64,000 nucleotides of DNA from Candidatus Babeliales bacterium (GCA_023133515.1 JAGLWI010000002.1:92806-156805), one strand, 5' to 3'. Counted from the first letter of the stretch, positions 17,480-27,501 are shown. The notes: a model not told the origin generated them from the letters alone. Numbers and translations: made by a program.

Positions 17480-18694
17480 ATGAAAATAACTATTCTAAAA
17501 TTAGGCTGGGAATTTCCTCCAAATAGCTGGGGAGGATTAGGAAATGCTTGTTATGGATTAGTCAAAGGACTAATCTATAATGGAATAAAAGTAAAACTAG
17601 TTTTACCAAATAAACAAAAAAGTTTTTTAAATGATTGTAAAATAATTCATGCTCCTGCAATAAAACACAATATAGAAAAAAAATATTCAAAAGAAACATC
17701 TATCAAAAAAAAAATATATAATACACTTTATACAAATCTTTTTAAAAGAGTTTCCCATTACACAACTTCTTGTAGAAATATTTCAGATGTAGAAAATTTT
17801 GATATTATTCATGCACATGATTGGATGACTTTTAAAGCAGCTATAAAAATTAAAAAATCTAAAAATAAACCATTAATTGTTCATGTTCATTCAACAGAAG
17901 TAGATAGACAAGGAATAAACAATATAAAAAAAGAAATCTACAATATTGAAAAAAATGGAATGGAAATTGCCGATAAAATTATTGCTGTGAGTAATTTTAC
18001 AAAAAAAAGAATCATCAAGTATTATAAAATATCTCCAAAAAAAATAGAAGTCATTCATAATGCCATAACATTAAAAAGAAGTGGTTGTAATAAAAAAGAA
18101 ATTGATAAAATTAAAAATTTAATAAAAAAACAATCTGAAAAAATTAATACTAATAAAAAAAAATTCAAAGTTCTTTTTTTAGGAAGGCTTACTGCTCAAA
18201 AAGGCCCTGGATATTTTATTGATACTGCACATAAAATTTTGCAATCCAAAAATAACGTTGAATTTATTGTTGTAGGTGACGGTGACATGAAAAATAAAAT
18301 CATTAAAAAAGCAACAAAACTAGGCATAAGTAAAAATATAATATTTACAGGCTATCTACAAGGTTGTCAGATAGATTCTATTTATAAATTAGCAGATGTT
18401 TACGTTATGCCTTCTGTGTGTGAACCTTTTGGGCTTGCTCCTCTTGAATCTATGAAAAATGGAACCCCTGTAATTCTTTCAAAAGATGCAGGTGTTTGTG
18501 AAATAATTAAAAACTGTTTAAAGGTTAACTATTGGAATATTAATCAAATGGCAAAAAAAGTTATTCAACTTTTAGAATCACCTTTATTACATAAAAAACT
18601 TTCAATAAATGGGAAAAAAGAAATAAAAAAAATAAGCTGGAATAAAACAGCACAAAAATGCAAAGTTTTATATAAACAAATTCTTCAAAATTAA
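17480..18694 (+). CDS. Glycosyltransferase, GT4/GT5 glycogen-synthase-like
   Basis: 404 residues, GT-B fold. The N-terminus LGWEFPPNSWGGLGNACYGLVKGL carries the GGLG loop seen in glycogen/starch synthases, and IIHAHDWMTF is the matching HAHDW block. The C-terminal half has VLFLGRLTAQKGP, VVGDGDMK and the nucleotide-sugar site PSVCEPFGLAPLESMKNGTPVI with the conserved E-x7-E. Placed between a glucoamylase and a glucokinase (gaps of 65 and 16 bases), it most likely builds an alpha-1,4-glucan. The exact donor (ADP- or UDP-glucose) cannot be read from the sequence. Confidence 0.85.
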   Translation: MKITILKLGWEFPPNSWGGLGNACYGLVKGLIYNGIKVKLVLPNKQKSFLNDCKIIHAPAIKHNIEKKYSKETSIKKKIYNTLYTNLFKRVSHYTTSCRNISDVENFDIIHAHDWMTFKAAIKIKKSKNKPLIVHVHSTEVDRQGINNIKKEIYNIEKNGMEIADKIIAVSNFTKKRIIKYYKISPKKIEVIHNAITLKRSGCNKKEIDKIKNLIKKQSEKINTNKKKFKVLFLGRLTAQKGPGYFIDTAHKILQSKNNVEFIVVGDGDMKNKIIKKATKLGISKNIIFTGYLQGCQIDSIYKLADVYVMPSVCEPFGLAPLESMKNGTPVILSKDAGVCEIIKNCLKVNYWNINQMAKKVIQLLESPLLHKKLSINGKKEIKKISWNKTAQKCKVLYKQILQN

Positions 18695-18710
18695 AAAAAG
18701 GAGAGAAATA

Positions 18711-19817
18711 ATGAAGGCTTTTTCAAAACAATCACCAGTAAGCCTTTCATTTAAAGATATTTCTTTTAAAAATCTACAACTTATAATTTATAAAAAAAAT
18801 ATTTCACCAAAAAAAAATTATATTCTTGCCGCAGATATTGGTGGAACAAAAAGTAATTTTGGGCTTATACAAATACAAAAAGATAAACCTACTCTGGTTT
18901 TAATAATCAAAATTGCCAGTAAAAAGATTACTGATTTTTCTCAAACCATAAATCAGATTCTAAAAATTTTAAATGATAAGTACAAAATAAAACCTACCAA
19001 AGCTAGTATTGCTGCAGCCGGAAAAATATCTCCAAATAAAAAATATGTAAATTTGACAAATCTAAAAATAAAGATCGATTCTAAAGACATTTTAAAAAAA
19101 ACAAATTTAAAAAAAATAGTTCTCTTAAATGATTTTGAGGCGATTGGCCATGCGTTACCTTATATCAATAAAAAATCCTTACTTCAAATAAACAAAACAA
19201 AAATAATTCATAAAAATAATTTTAATAAAGTTATTCTTGGCGCCGGCACAGGTCTTGGCAAAACTTTTTTGATATGGAACGAACAAATGAAAAAATACAA
19301 TGTCATGGCCAGTGAAGGTGGTCACGGTGATTTTGCTTCACAAAATCAAGAAGAATTAGATTTGATTGAATTTATCAGAAAAAAATCAAAACCCGTTGAA
19401 TGGGAAGATTTGCTTTCTGGAACAGGAATTAAAAATATATATAAATTTTTAAAAAGCACAAAAAAATATAAACCAACAAAATACTCAAAAGAAATAGACA
19501 AAAATGATTATTCACCGCTTTTGATCTCAAAATATGGAACAAAAACTCCTCTTTGCAAAAAAACTTTTGAACTTTTTGCAAAATTTTATGCACGATCCGC
19601 CAAAAACTTTGCCCTTGAAATTTTAGCTACAGGAGGCGTTTACCTTGCTGGAAAAATTGCAACAGAAAATTTAGAAATCTTCAAACAAAAACTATTTATA
19701 GAAGAATTTGCTAATAGTTACAAATCAAAAAAAATTTTAACTAAAATTCCTGTTTATATAATAACAGATTACAATATTGGATTATTAGGAGCAGCTGTTT
19801 TTGCTTATTCTTTTTAA
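18711..19817 (+). CDS. glk: Glucokinase
   Basis: 368 residues, ROK-independent bacterial glucokinase (Glk) type. The phosphate-1 loop is ILAADIGGTKSNFGL, the substrate loop LLNDFEAIGHALP holds the catalytic Asp, GAGTGLGKTFLI is the phosphate-2 loop, and ASEGGHGDFA contains the glucose-binding Glu/His. VEWEDLLSGTGIKNIYKFL is diagnostic for the family. An extra N-terminal stretch of about 35 residues precedes the fold. Start ATG 18711 follows AAAAGGAGAGAAATA. It ends the glucan operon and feeds glucose-6-phosphate into glycolysis. Confidence 0.93.
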   Translation: MKAFSKQSPVSLSFKDISFKNLQLIIYKKNISPKKNYILAADIGGTKSNFGLIQIQKDKPTLVLIIKIASKKITDFSQTINQILKILNDKYKIKPTKASIAAAGKISPNKKYVNLTNLKIKIDSKDILKKTNLKKIVLLNDFEAIGHALPYINKKSLLQINKTKIIHKNNFNKVILGAGTGLGKTFLIWNEQMKKYNVMASEGGHGDFASQNQEELDLIEFIRKKSKPVEWEDLLSGTGIKNIYKFLKSTKKYKPTKYSKEIDKNDYSPLLISKYGTKTPLCKKTFELFAKFYARSAKNFALEILATGGVYLAGKIATENLEIFKQKLFIEEFANSYKSKKILTKIPVYIITDYNIGLLGAAVFAYSF

Positions 19818-19837
19818 TCTTTAAAATATCTTAAATT

Positions 19838-20275
19838 TTACTTTAAAACTTCCACAATCTTATTTTCTAAAACATTAACCTCAACTCCACCTTCTATTCT
19901 TCCAACAATCTTACCATCTTTAAAGAATAGAAAAATAGGAACTCCGGTTATCTCATATTTTTTTGCTATCTCACCTATCTTGGAAATATTTACTGTTGCA
20001 AACTTCATCTCATTATTATACTTTTTAGCCAATTCAGAATATATAAGGGCTATCGATCTACAAATACCACACCATTTTGTTTCAAATTTTACAACTACAG
20101 GTAGTTTGGAATCTAGAATATTTTTTTTAAACTCATCTTCATTCTCTATATTGATAACATACTTCTCTTCTATAAACTTTTCTTTCTTTTCTGTTCCAAA
20201 CCAATCTTTCACCCATTTACAACCACTAAAAAGTGGTAAAACTATCATAACAAGAATTAATGCAGTTTTTTTCAT
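19838..20275 (-). CDS. Thioredoxin-like lipoprotein
   Basis: 145 residues. The signal ends LPLFSGC, a lipobox with Cys at 19, so the protein is lipid-anchored outside the cytoplasm. Residues 40-145 are a thioredoxin fold with active site KWCGIC, cis-Pro in TGVPIFLFF and the usual GKIVGRIEGG end. It is convergent with glk. It may be reduced by the DsbD-like protein at 14201 and in turn keep envelope proteins reduced. Confidence 0.9.
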   Translation of the reverse strand: MKKTALILVMIVLPLFSGCKWVKDWFGTEKKEKFIEEKYVINIENEDEFKKNILDSKLPVVVKFETKWCGICRSIALIYSELAKKYNNEMKFATVNISKIGEIAKKYEITGVPIFLFFKDGKIVGRIEGGVEVNVLENKIVEVLK

Positions 20276-20421
20276 GTTTTATTCCTTTATTTAAACAATA
20301 AAAAGTAGATATTAGAACTAAAATTAATAATATCTAGAAAAAATTATCTTGTATATATAATATAAAATTTGAAATAAAATTATTTATTTTTAATCATAAG
20401 AATAAAATTTGGAAAAATATC

Positions 20422-20715
20422 ATGACTAGAAGAAAATTTTTTGCAACGTTATTTATAACAACTCTTATTTTTATTTTTATAAAAATTTATCAACATAATC
20501 TTCTTATAAAACTTAGTTATCAAAAACAAAGATCCGAAAATAAAAAAAATCTATTAAAACGACATAAGAATAAATTATTAGTAAAATTATCTAAATTAAA
20601 AAATTACGGAAAAATAAAAAAAATGGCTCAAGAAAAATTTGGGATGGTTGCATTAAAACCTAGTCAAATCATAACTGTTAGCAAAAATAAAATAAAAAAA
20701 ATAAAATATGATTAA
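20422..20715 (+). CDS. ftsL: FtsL-like cell division protein
   Basis: 97 residues. A membrane helix at about residues 7-24 is followed by a basic coiled-coil-prone region (30-75) and a C-terminal KMAQEKFGMVALKPSQIITV segment typical of FtsL. FtsL bridges FtsB/FtsQ and the FtsW-FtsI septal synthase. Sequence similarity alone is weak, but its size, topology and position, overlapping the start of the ftsI-type gene by eight bases, support the call. The usual rsmH and mraZ are not adjacent. Confidence 0.75.
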   Translation: MTRRKFFATLFITTLIFIFIKIYQHNLLIKLSYQKQRSENKKNLLKRHKNKLLVKLSKLKNYGKIKKMAQEKFGMVALKPSQIITVSKNKIKKIKYD

Positions 20716-22372
20716 AAAAAATTATAAACCAAGAGTTTTTATAATCTTAATAATTTTTTCAATTTTGTTTTTTACAATCTTAACACGACTTTATTTGATT
20801 CAAATTCATAGAAAAGATTTCTTCAAAATCTTGGCCGAACAACAATATAAGGTCGAGTTAAAAATAAATCCACCACGTGCAAAAATCTACGACTCTATAG
20901 GAAAAGTTGCACTTACAATAAACAGAGAAGTCGATTCTACCTTTATTCTTCCAAATCAATTTGAAGAACCTAAAAAAATTAGGTCTTTTTTTAAAAAATA
21001 TTTCAAAAAAATATATAAAAAAATCAAACGTGACAAAAATAAAAAAATAAAATTTTTATGGTTAGAAAGAAGGCTATCTAAAGAAAAATTGGAATGGTTT
21101 AAAAATTTTAAACTTAATGATATTCATTTTTTAAAAGAGCCAGCCCGTTTTTATCCATTTCCTGCAAGTTCAACTATCTTAGGTTTTACAGATATTGATA
21201 ATTTTGGACTAGCAGGAATTGAAATGCAATTTAATAGCCGTTTATCTGGAACACCAACAACCTTAGAACTTAAAAAAGATGCCCGTTCGGGAAAATTCTA
21301 CTTTGAAAAAAAAATAAAAGAAAAAGGGAAAAAGGGCCAACCTGTTTTTTTAACTATAGACAGAAAATTGCAATTCCTAGCCTATGAAGAACTAAAAAAA
21401 ACTGTAGATAAATTTGAGGCCAAATCTGGTTCTGTTCTTATTATAGATCCTGATAGTGGCAAAATTCTTACAATGGCAAACTATCCAGATTTTGATCCAA
21501 ATAAAAAAGAAATTGAACAAATAGAAAATACAAAAAATCGAATAATTACAGAATGTTATGAACTAGGATCTGTCATGAAAACATTCAGTGCCCTTGCCGC
21601 TCTAGAAGAGGAGGTTGTAACACCTGAAGAAGAAATTGATTGTGAAGGGAAAAAAACCTATATAGATAAATTTAAGATAGAAAATTGGAAATCTGTTGGC
21701 GTAGTTCCTTTCACAGACGTAGTTCGTCTTTCAAGTAATGTTGGAATCGCAAAGATTGCAAAACGTTTAGGTCCAAAATTGTATACACATTTAAGACGTT
21801 TAGGCTTTGGAAATAAAACAAATATACAATTTCCAGGAGAAAGAAGTGGTTTTGTAAATCCACCACACAAATGGTCTCGACCATCTCTTCTTGTACTTTC
21901 ATTCGGATATGAATTAATGGGAACAATCTTACAATTAGGAAAAGCATTTTGCATAATATCAAATGATGGTTATGATGTTTGTCCACAACTTATAACAAAA
22001 CCTAAAAAATTTAGATCAACCTTTAGAAAAAAAATATATAAAGACAAAACAATAAAACAAATAAAAAAAATTTTGCAAACAATAGGAAACAACTACAAAC
22101 AAAACCTCGAAGGTTTTCGTGTTATGGGAAAAACAGGAACTGCACGAAGTGTTAAAAATGGAAAATATTCAAAAAAACATCATGTTTATTTTTTTGGAGG
22201 AATTGTTGAAAAAGGACCATACAAAAGAGTTATTGTAACTTCAGTAAATGAACCAAAAGGCGCACATTGGTGGGCATCACAAATTACTGCACCATTATTT
22301 AATCAAGTTGCTCAAAGAATGGTAATTCACGATCTAACTCAATTAGGACTTTCTGCGTCAAAAGATTTTTAA
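20708..22372 (+). CDS. ftsI: Penicillin-binding transpeptidase, FtsI/PBP3 type
   Basis: 554 residues. An N-terminal membrane helix (about 10-28) is followed by the PBP dimerisation domain (PPRAKIYDSIGKVALTINRE, FYPFPASSTILGFTDIDNFGLAGIEMQFN) and the transpeptidase domain. Active-site motifs are SVMK (S288-K291), SSN (342-344) and KTG (475-477), so the enzyme should be active in septal peptidoglycan cross-linking. It overlaps the ftsL-like gene by eight bases. There is no C-terminal PASTA domain. Other dcw genes (murE, murF, mraY) are not linked here; murG lies at 60383. Confidence 0.92.
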   Translation: MIKKNYKPRVFIILIIFSILFFTILTRLYLIQIHRKDFFKILAEQQYKVELKINPPRAKIYDSIGKVALTINREVDSTFILPNQFEEPKKIRSFFKKYFKKIYKKIKRDKNKKIKFLWLERRLSKEKLEWFKNFKLNDIHFLKEPARFYPFPASSTILGFTDIDNFGLAGIEMQFNSRLSGTPTTLELKKDARSGKFYFEKKIKEKGKKGQPVFLTIDRKLQFLAYEELKKTVDKFEAKSGSVLIIDPDSGKILTMANYPDFDPNKKEIEQIENTKNRIITECYELGSVMKTFSALAALEEEVVTPEEEIDCEGKKTYIDKFKIENWKSVGVVPFTDVVRLSSNVGIAKIAKRLGPKLYTHLRRLGFGNKTNIQFPGERSGFVNPPHKWSRPSLLVLSFGYELMGTILQLGKAFCIISNDGYDVCPQLITKPKKFRSTFRKKIYKDKTIKQIKKILQTIGNNYKQNLEGFRVMGKTGTARSVKNGKYSKKHHVYFFGGIVEKGPYKRVIVTSVNEPKGAHWWASQITAPLFNQVAQRMVIHDLTQLGLSASKDF

Positions 22373-22394
22373 TACCTAATTTATACTTCTAAAA

Positions 22395-24944
22395 TTAAAT
22401 GCTTTTACCGCAACACTTTTTATACTTTTTACCAGAACCACATGGACAAGGATCATTTCTTCCAATTTTTTTACCTTCTCGCTTTACAGTTTTATGCTCT
22501 TTTGCTCCTGATTCATCACCACCCATCTGCAAAGATGCAAGCTCCTTTTCTCTTTCTTGCTCTATTTCATGTATACTAGCCACAGAAAAACTATCTGGTT
22601 TCATTTTGAAAATGCTGTTTATAATATCCCACTTAATCTGATACATCATGTCTTGAAATAACGAAAAAGCTTCTTTTTTATATTCGATTAATGGATTTTT
22701 CTGCCCATATCCACGCAAACCAATTCCCTCTTTTAAGTGATCGATATTTTGTAAATGGTTTTTCCACGCCTTATCAACAGTTTCAAGCAACATCCATTTT
22801 TCTGCTTCTTTTAACATTTCTTGAGGAAAAAGAGTGCGATACTTTTCATACATGTAATTTAAAAATTCGATAATCTTGTTTTCAAAAACCTCGCTACGCC
22901 CAGGATTAAGACTTGCATTTCTAAATTCTGAAACACTAATATTTGTAAGTTTTTCCAAAGAATTAAAAATAGAATTCTCACTCTCAACATCACATTGAGC
23001 TTTAGAACAATATATTGTAAAAAGATTGTGTACTATATCGGTAATCATATTTTGGATCAAACCTTTAAGTTGTTCTTCACCTTCTAAAATACTACGTCGA
23101 TAATCATAAACAACAGTTCTTTGTTGATTTAAAACATCGTCATATTCTAAAAGATGTTTTCGTATTTCATAATTATGCTTTTCAACTTTCTCCTGCGCTT
23201 TTTCAATACTGCGTGAAATCATTTTATGCTCAATACTTTCACCAGGCTTCATTCCAATTCGTATCATAGTTTTTTTTAATTTTTCTCCACCAAAAACTCT
23301 TATCAAATCATCATCCAAAGAAATATAAAATTTTGAAGATCCAGGATCTCCTTGACGACCTGATCGACCACGAAGTTGATTATCTATTCGTCTACTTTCG
23401 TGACGTTCAGTTCCAACAATTCTCAACCCTCCACATTCAATTACACCACCACCAAGTTTTATATCAGTACCACGACCAGCCATGTTCGTAGCAATAGTAA
23501 TTTTACTTTGCTCTCCAGCCTCTTTTACAATTTCAGCCTCTCTTATATGTTGTTTTGCATTCAAAACATTATGTGGAATATTCTCTTTATTTAAAAGATA
23601 ACTTAAATGTTCAGACGTTTCGATAGCAATTGTTCCTACTAAAACCGGCTGTCCTTTTTTATAACAATTTTTTAAATCATCAATTACCGATTTAAACTTA
23701 TCTTCTTTTGTCAAAAATATTATGTCAGATTCATCTTTTCTTATCATCGGTTTGTTGGTAGGAACTACAATAACACCAAGTTTATAAATATTGTGAAATT
23801 CAACCGCCTCAGTCTCTGCAGTACCTGTCATACCAGCAAGTTTTTTGTACATTCTAAAATAGTTTTGCAATGTTATTGTAGCAAGGGTCTGATTCTCTCT
23901 TTCAATCTTCGCCCCTTCCTTTGCCTCAAGAGCCTGGTGTAAACCATCACTATATCTTCTTCCAGGAAGAATTCTCCCCGTAAATTCATCAACAATTAAA
24001 ACTTGATCGTCTTTTACAACATAATCAACATCTTTTGTAAAAAGAGTCTTCGCTTTAAGTGCCTGCTGCAAATGATGTAAAATTAAAATATTTTCTGGAG
24101 CATAAAGATTTCCAACACTCATTGAATTCTCAAGTTTGTCCATACCAGATTCATTAAGATGAACAGATCTAGCCTTCTCATCAACTTCATAATCAAGATC
24201 TTTTTTTAAAGGAAGAACAACTTTGTTGGCTCTAATATAAAGATCACTTCCTTTTTCACTTGGACCAGAAATTATAAGAGGAGTTCTTGCTTCATCAATA
24301 AGAATAGAGTCTACTTCATCTACAATTGAATAATGAAGATCACGTTGAACATATTCTTCGAGATTAAACTTCATATTATCTCTTAAATAATCAAATCCAA
24401 ATTCATTATTAGTTCCATATGTAATATCTGCATTGTAAGCCTTTTTTCGAGATTCATCATTCATCTGATTCTGAATAACACCAACTTCTAAACCAAGATG
24501 ATTATAAATAGGACTCATCCATTCAGCATCACGACGAGCAAGGTAATCATTAACTGTTATAAGATGAGCACCTTTTCCTGTAAGCGCATTTAAATACAAA
24601 GAAAGTGAAGATGTTAAAGTTTTTCCTTCACCAGTCTTCATTTCTGCAATTTTTCCTTCGTGAAGCACTACACCACCTACCAACTGAACATCATAATGTC
24701 GCTCACCAAGTTTTCTTTTTGCAACTTCACGTACAACAGCAAATGCCTCTGGTAAAATACTATTCAACGATTCCCCATGATCAACCCTCTCCCTAAAAAT
24801 ATTTGTCTTCTCAGTTAGCTGTGCATCACTCAATTCAATCATATCTTGCTCTAAAAAATTTATTTTTTGAACAAGTGGACGCATTCGTTTTAATTCACGC
24901 TCATTTTTTGTTCCAAATATTTTTGCAAGAATATTTTCTATCAT
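22395..24944 (-). CDS. secA: Protein translocase ATPase SecA
   Basis: 849 residues. SecA drives export through SecYEG. The helicase-like core includes VVLHEGKIAEMKTGEGKTL (Walker A), SIVDEVDSILIDEARTPLIISG (DEVD Walker B), the preprotein cross-linking region, and VLVGTIAIETSE plus ATNMAGRGTDIKLGGG and RQGDPGSSKFYISLDDDL in the second motor domain. The C-terminus ends with a complete zinc-binding SEC-C motif (CPCGSGKKYKKCC), which interacts with SecB or ribosomes. It is the window's only Sec component and fits the large set of signal-peptide proteins here. Confidence 0.97.
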   Translation of the reverse strand: MIENILAKIFGTKNERELKRMRPLVQKINFLEQDMIELSDAQLTEKTNIFRERVDHGESLNSILPEAFAVVREVAKRKLGERHYDVQLVGGVVLHEGKIAEMKTGEGKTLTSSLSLYLNALTGKGAHLITVNDYLARRDAEWMSPIYNHLGLEVGVIQNQMNDESRKKAYNADITYGTNNEFGFDYLRDNMKFNLEEYVQRDLHYSIVDEVDSILIDEARTPLIISGPSEKGSDLYIRANKVVLPLKKDLDYEVDEKARSVHLNESGMDKLENSMSVGNLYAPENILILHHLQQALKAKTLFTKDVDYVVKDDQVLIVDEFTGRILPGRRYSDGLHQALEAKEGAKIERENQTLATITLQNYFRMYKKLAGMTGTAETEAVEFHNIYKLGVIVVPTNKPMIRKDESDIIFLTKEDKFKSVIDDLKNCYKKGQPVLVGTIAIETSEHLSYLLNKENIPHNVLNAKQHIREAEIVKEAGEQSKITIATNMAGRGTDIKLGGGVIECGGLRIVGTERHESRRIDNQLRGRSGRQGDPGSSKFYISLDDDLIRVFGGEKLKKTMIRIGMKPGESIEHKMISRSIEKAQEKVEKHNYEIRKHLLEYDDVLNQQRTVVYDYRRSILEGEEQLKGLIQNMITDIVHNLFTIYCSKAQCDVESENSIFNSLEKLTNISVSEFRNASLNPGRSEVFENKIIEFLNYMYEKYRTLFPQEMLKEAEKWMLLETVDKAWKNHLQNIDHLKEGIGLRGYGQKNPLIEYKKEAFSLFQDMMYQIKWDIINSIFKMKPDSFSVASIHEIEQEREKELASLQMGGDESGAKEHKTVKREGKKIGRNDPCPCGSGKKYKKCCGKSI

Positions 24945-25026
24945 TTTTCTTCCTTAGTTATTTTAATTTCTATTTATTAGATATAATTTTAACACAAAAA
25001 AGAAGTGTGATGAAAAAGTTACAAAT

Positions 25027-26154
25027 TTAAACTAATTTTTTTGGTATTTGTTTTTTAAGATTTTCAAAATTAGTAAAAGAATAAGAAAAATCATGAAAAA
25101 TAAATTTCAAATCATTTCCTTCTTTTTTGATATTCAACTCAATGTTATTAGTATCAGAAAAATTAGAATCAATAAAATTTACAATTAATGGAGTAAAAAT
25201 AGAAACTGGAAAAGGATTTAACCCAAACTTTTTTCTGTATAAAAAATTATCTTTTCCCTTCAAAAACCATAATTCATTATGCAATGGACCCTTTTTACCA
25301 ACTTCAATCTCTATTTGTTTTAGTTTTGAAAGGTTCAACGAAAAACGTCTTTTAGAAAAACTATCTTTAGTAGAAATAATATCAACTACTTGAACCGGAT
25401 CTGATTTTGAATAAATATTATAAACATATTTAAAAACGTCAGAATTTATAAAACCACTTGTCTCACTCTGAATAGGGGTTCCAAATAATACCAATTTATC
25501 TATAACAAGCCCCTTTTTTAAAATCTCTTCTGATTTTGAAAGATTTAAAGCAACATTTCCTCCATGACTATGCGCCAAAACATGAATAATCAATTCGATG
25601 TTTGGCATCTTCTTTTTTAATTCCTCTATTTTATCTATCAATTCTTTATATAATCTATTTCCCCATTCTTCTCTTTTTTTTGAATCCAACCTACCATCCC
25701 AACCAAAAGTATAAAAAGAAAATAAAATATTATTATCATTTTCAACATACTTACATAAAAACTTATACAATTTAGCTATAAGCAAATTACGTTCTCCATT
25801 TGTATTATCTTCATTAATTTCCAATAAACCAAAATCACTTATAGGTTGTAGTTTATATATTAATTCGTATCTTAAATTTTTTAAATATTTAGAATAAAAA
25901 CTTTTTTTATCTTGATTTTTTTGATTTTTTAAAGCCTTTTTAAAAACTTTATAAGAAGGATATGGAAGTATTGTCCCATGAATAAAAACGGTTATAATAT
26001 GTTTCTTATGAGATGTATGATTATTTACACAATTATTTTTTTCTTCTAAAGTAAATTTAGTCTTTTTCGGTATTATTACAAGTTTTCCAAGCAATATTAC
26101 CGATGATATAAAAGAAAAAATTATTAAAAATTTTTTGATATTTTTTATCTTCAT
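25027..26154 (-). CDS. Membrane-anchored alpha/beta hydrolase, lipase-like
   Basis: 375 residues. A single N-terminal hydrophobic helix (about 8-30) anchors or exports the protein. The hydrolase core begins with HIITVFIHGTILPYPSY (oxyanion strand with HG), has the nucleophile elbow HVLAHSHGGNVAL (Ser in AHSHGG) and then DKLVLFGTPIQSETSG and YVYNIYSKSDPVQVVD, a lipase-like strand carrying the likely catalytic Asp. The final His is probably in PLHNELWF. A similar nucleophile-to-YSK stretch occurs in the 898-residue protein at 55223. The substrate is unknown. Confidence 0.8.
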   Translation of the reverse strand: MKIKNIKKFLIIFSFISSVILLGKLVIIPKKTKFTLEEKNNCVNNHTSHKKHIITVFIHGTILPYPSYKVFKKALKNQKNQDKKSFYSKYLKNLRYELIYKLQPISDFGLLEINEDNTNGERNLLIAKLYKFLCKYVENDNNILFSFYTFGWDGRLDSKKREEWGNRLYKELIDKIEELKKKMPNIELIIHVLAHSHGGNVALNLSKSEEILKKGLVIDKLVLFGTPIQSETSGFINSDVFKYVYNIYSKSDPVQVVDIISTKDSFSKRRFSLNLSKLKQIEIEVGKKGPLHNELWFLKGKDNFLYRKKFGLNPFPVSIFTPLIVNFIDSNFSDTNNIELNIKKEGNDLKFIFHDFSYSFTNFENLKKQIPKKLV

Positions 26155-26223
26155 CTTTAAAGTATCTTTTACATGATTAATACAACATCAACTTTATTTA
26201 TATTTTAACATAAAAGGCCTATA

Positions 26224-27372
26224 ATGAAAGTGCTTCATCTTATTACAAGCCTTAAAATCGGTGGTGCTGAATCAGCTTTAGTAAATCTTTTAAAAAAATT
26301 CAAAGAAGAAAATAAAAACAATCATTTTATAGCCCATTTTTACAATGGCCCAAACGTTGAAAAAATAAAAGCTCTAGGTTTTCCAGTTTTTAAAATCAAA
26401 GGGATAATTCATAAATACGATCCTATAGCCTATATCCAACTAAAAAAACTAATAAAAAAAATAAAACCAGATATTATCCACTCATCACTTTGGTCAGCAA
26501 ATTTTTTTGGAAAATTAATTGCAAACAGTCTTAAGATTCCAATTTTATGTGATTTACATAGCAATTTTTCTCATGATGGTAAAATACGTGCCTTTTTAGA
26601 AAGGATAACAGCCAACATGGCACAAAAATATATAGCTATATCAAAAACTTCATATCAAGGATTTATCAATACAATCGTAAATAAAATAAAAAATGAAAAT
26701 AAAAGAAAAAATTTAAAATCAAAAATTTTAATCATACAAAATGGAATTGATGTAAAAAAAGTCAGAAAACAATTTTTCAAAAATCCATTATCAAAAATAG
26801 AATTAGGCTTTAAAAAAGATGATTTTATTATAGGAGGAGTAGGAAGGCTAGAACCAATCAAGTCTTTTGACTTACTAATAAAGGCTTTTTCAATTTTTGT
26901 AAATAAAATACAAACAGACAAAAAAAACATCAGGCTCTGTATTGTTGGAGATGGTTCACAGAGAAAAAAGCTTGAAAATCTTGTAAAAAAATTAGATCTG
27001 ACCAACAAAGTTTTATTTGTTGGTCAAAGAATAGATGCACAACGATTCTATCATATTTTTGATTGTTTTGTTCTCTCATCAATTAGTGAAGGACTTTCAA
27101 TTTCGTTATTAGAAGCATTATGTTTTGGTTTGCCAATAATCACAACTCATAATAGCTTCAATCACGACGTTATTATTAACAATAAAAATGGATTTTTGAT
27201 TCCAATTGGAGATAAAAATAAACTAGCACAGGCCATAGAAAAATTATATTCCTCAAACTTGCTTTGTAAAAAAATAAAAAATGAAAACTTGAAACTAGTA
27301 AAGGCTAAGTTTGATATTGAAAAAACGAAAAACGCTTATCAGAAGGCATATTCAGATATGCAAATCTTGTAA
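26224..27372 (+). CDS. Glycosyltransferase family 4
   Basis: 382 residues, GT-B fold. The N-terminus VLHLITSLKIGGAESALVNLLKKF is typical of GT4 enzymes acting on lipid-linked or surface glycans. IIHSSLWSANFFGKLIA, IGGVGRLEPIKSFDLLIKAF, IVGDGSQRKKLENLVKKLDL and SSISEGLSISLLEALCFGLPII mark the acceptor and nucleotide-sugar domains with the E-x7-E pair. It stands alone and is divergent from the hydrolase at 25027. A role in capsule, LPS or exopolysaccharide synthesis is likely but not determined. Confidence 0.88.
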   Translation: MKVLHLITSLKIGGAESALVNLLKKFKEENKNNHFIAHFYNGPNVEKIKALGFPVFKIKGIIHKYDPIAYIQLKKLIKKIKPDIIHSSLWSANFFGKLIANSLKIPILCDLHSNFSHDGKIRAFLERITANMAQKYIAISKTSYQGFINTIVNKIKNENKRKNLKSKILIIQNGIDVKKVRKQFFKNPLSKIELGFKKDDFIIGGVGRLEPIKSFDLLIKAFSIFVNKIQTDKKNIRLCIVGDGSQRKKLENLVKKLDLTNKVLFVGQRIDAQRFYHIFDCFVLSSISEGLSISLLEALCFGLPIITTHNSFNHDVIINNKNGFLIPIGDKNKLAQAIEKLYSSNLLCKKIKNENLKLVKAKFDIEKTKNAYQKAYSDMQIL

Positions 27373-27425
27373 TTTGGACGCAAAAATAACTAGCTCTAAA
27401 AAAATTTGATTTTTATTTCCAGGTC

Positions 27426-27501
27426 GGTTATCATAATAACAACTTTAAAGTTGATCGATAACCTCCATTTCCCCTGTCCTAGACTTCTGTCTGGACGGGG
27501 G
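27426..27501 (+). other. Two consecutive stable hairpins before truA
   Basis: Hairpin 1 pairs GGTTATC (27426-27432) with GATAACC (27457-27463) and encloses the 14-nt palindrome CAACTTTAAAGTTG (27440-27453). Hairpin 2 pairs CCCCTGTCC and AGAC (27471-27484) with GTCT, GGAC and GGGGG (27489-27501), with one bulged T and a TTCT loop. The second lacks a following T-run, so it is not a standard terminator. It ends 26 bases before the truA ATG and is strikingly GC-rich for this DNA. It may be a leader structure or a small RNA. Confidence 0.5.
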
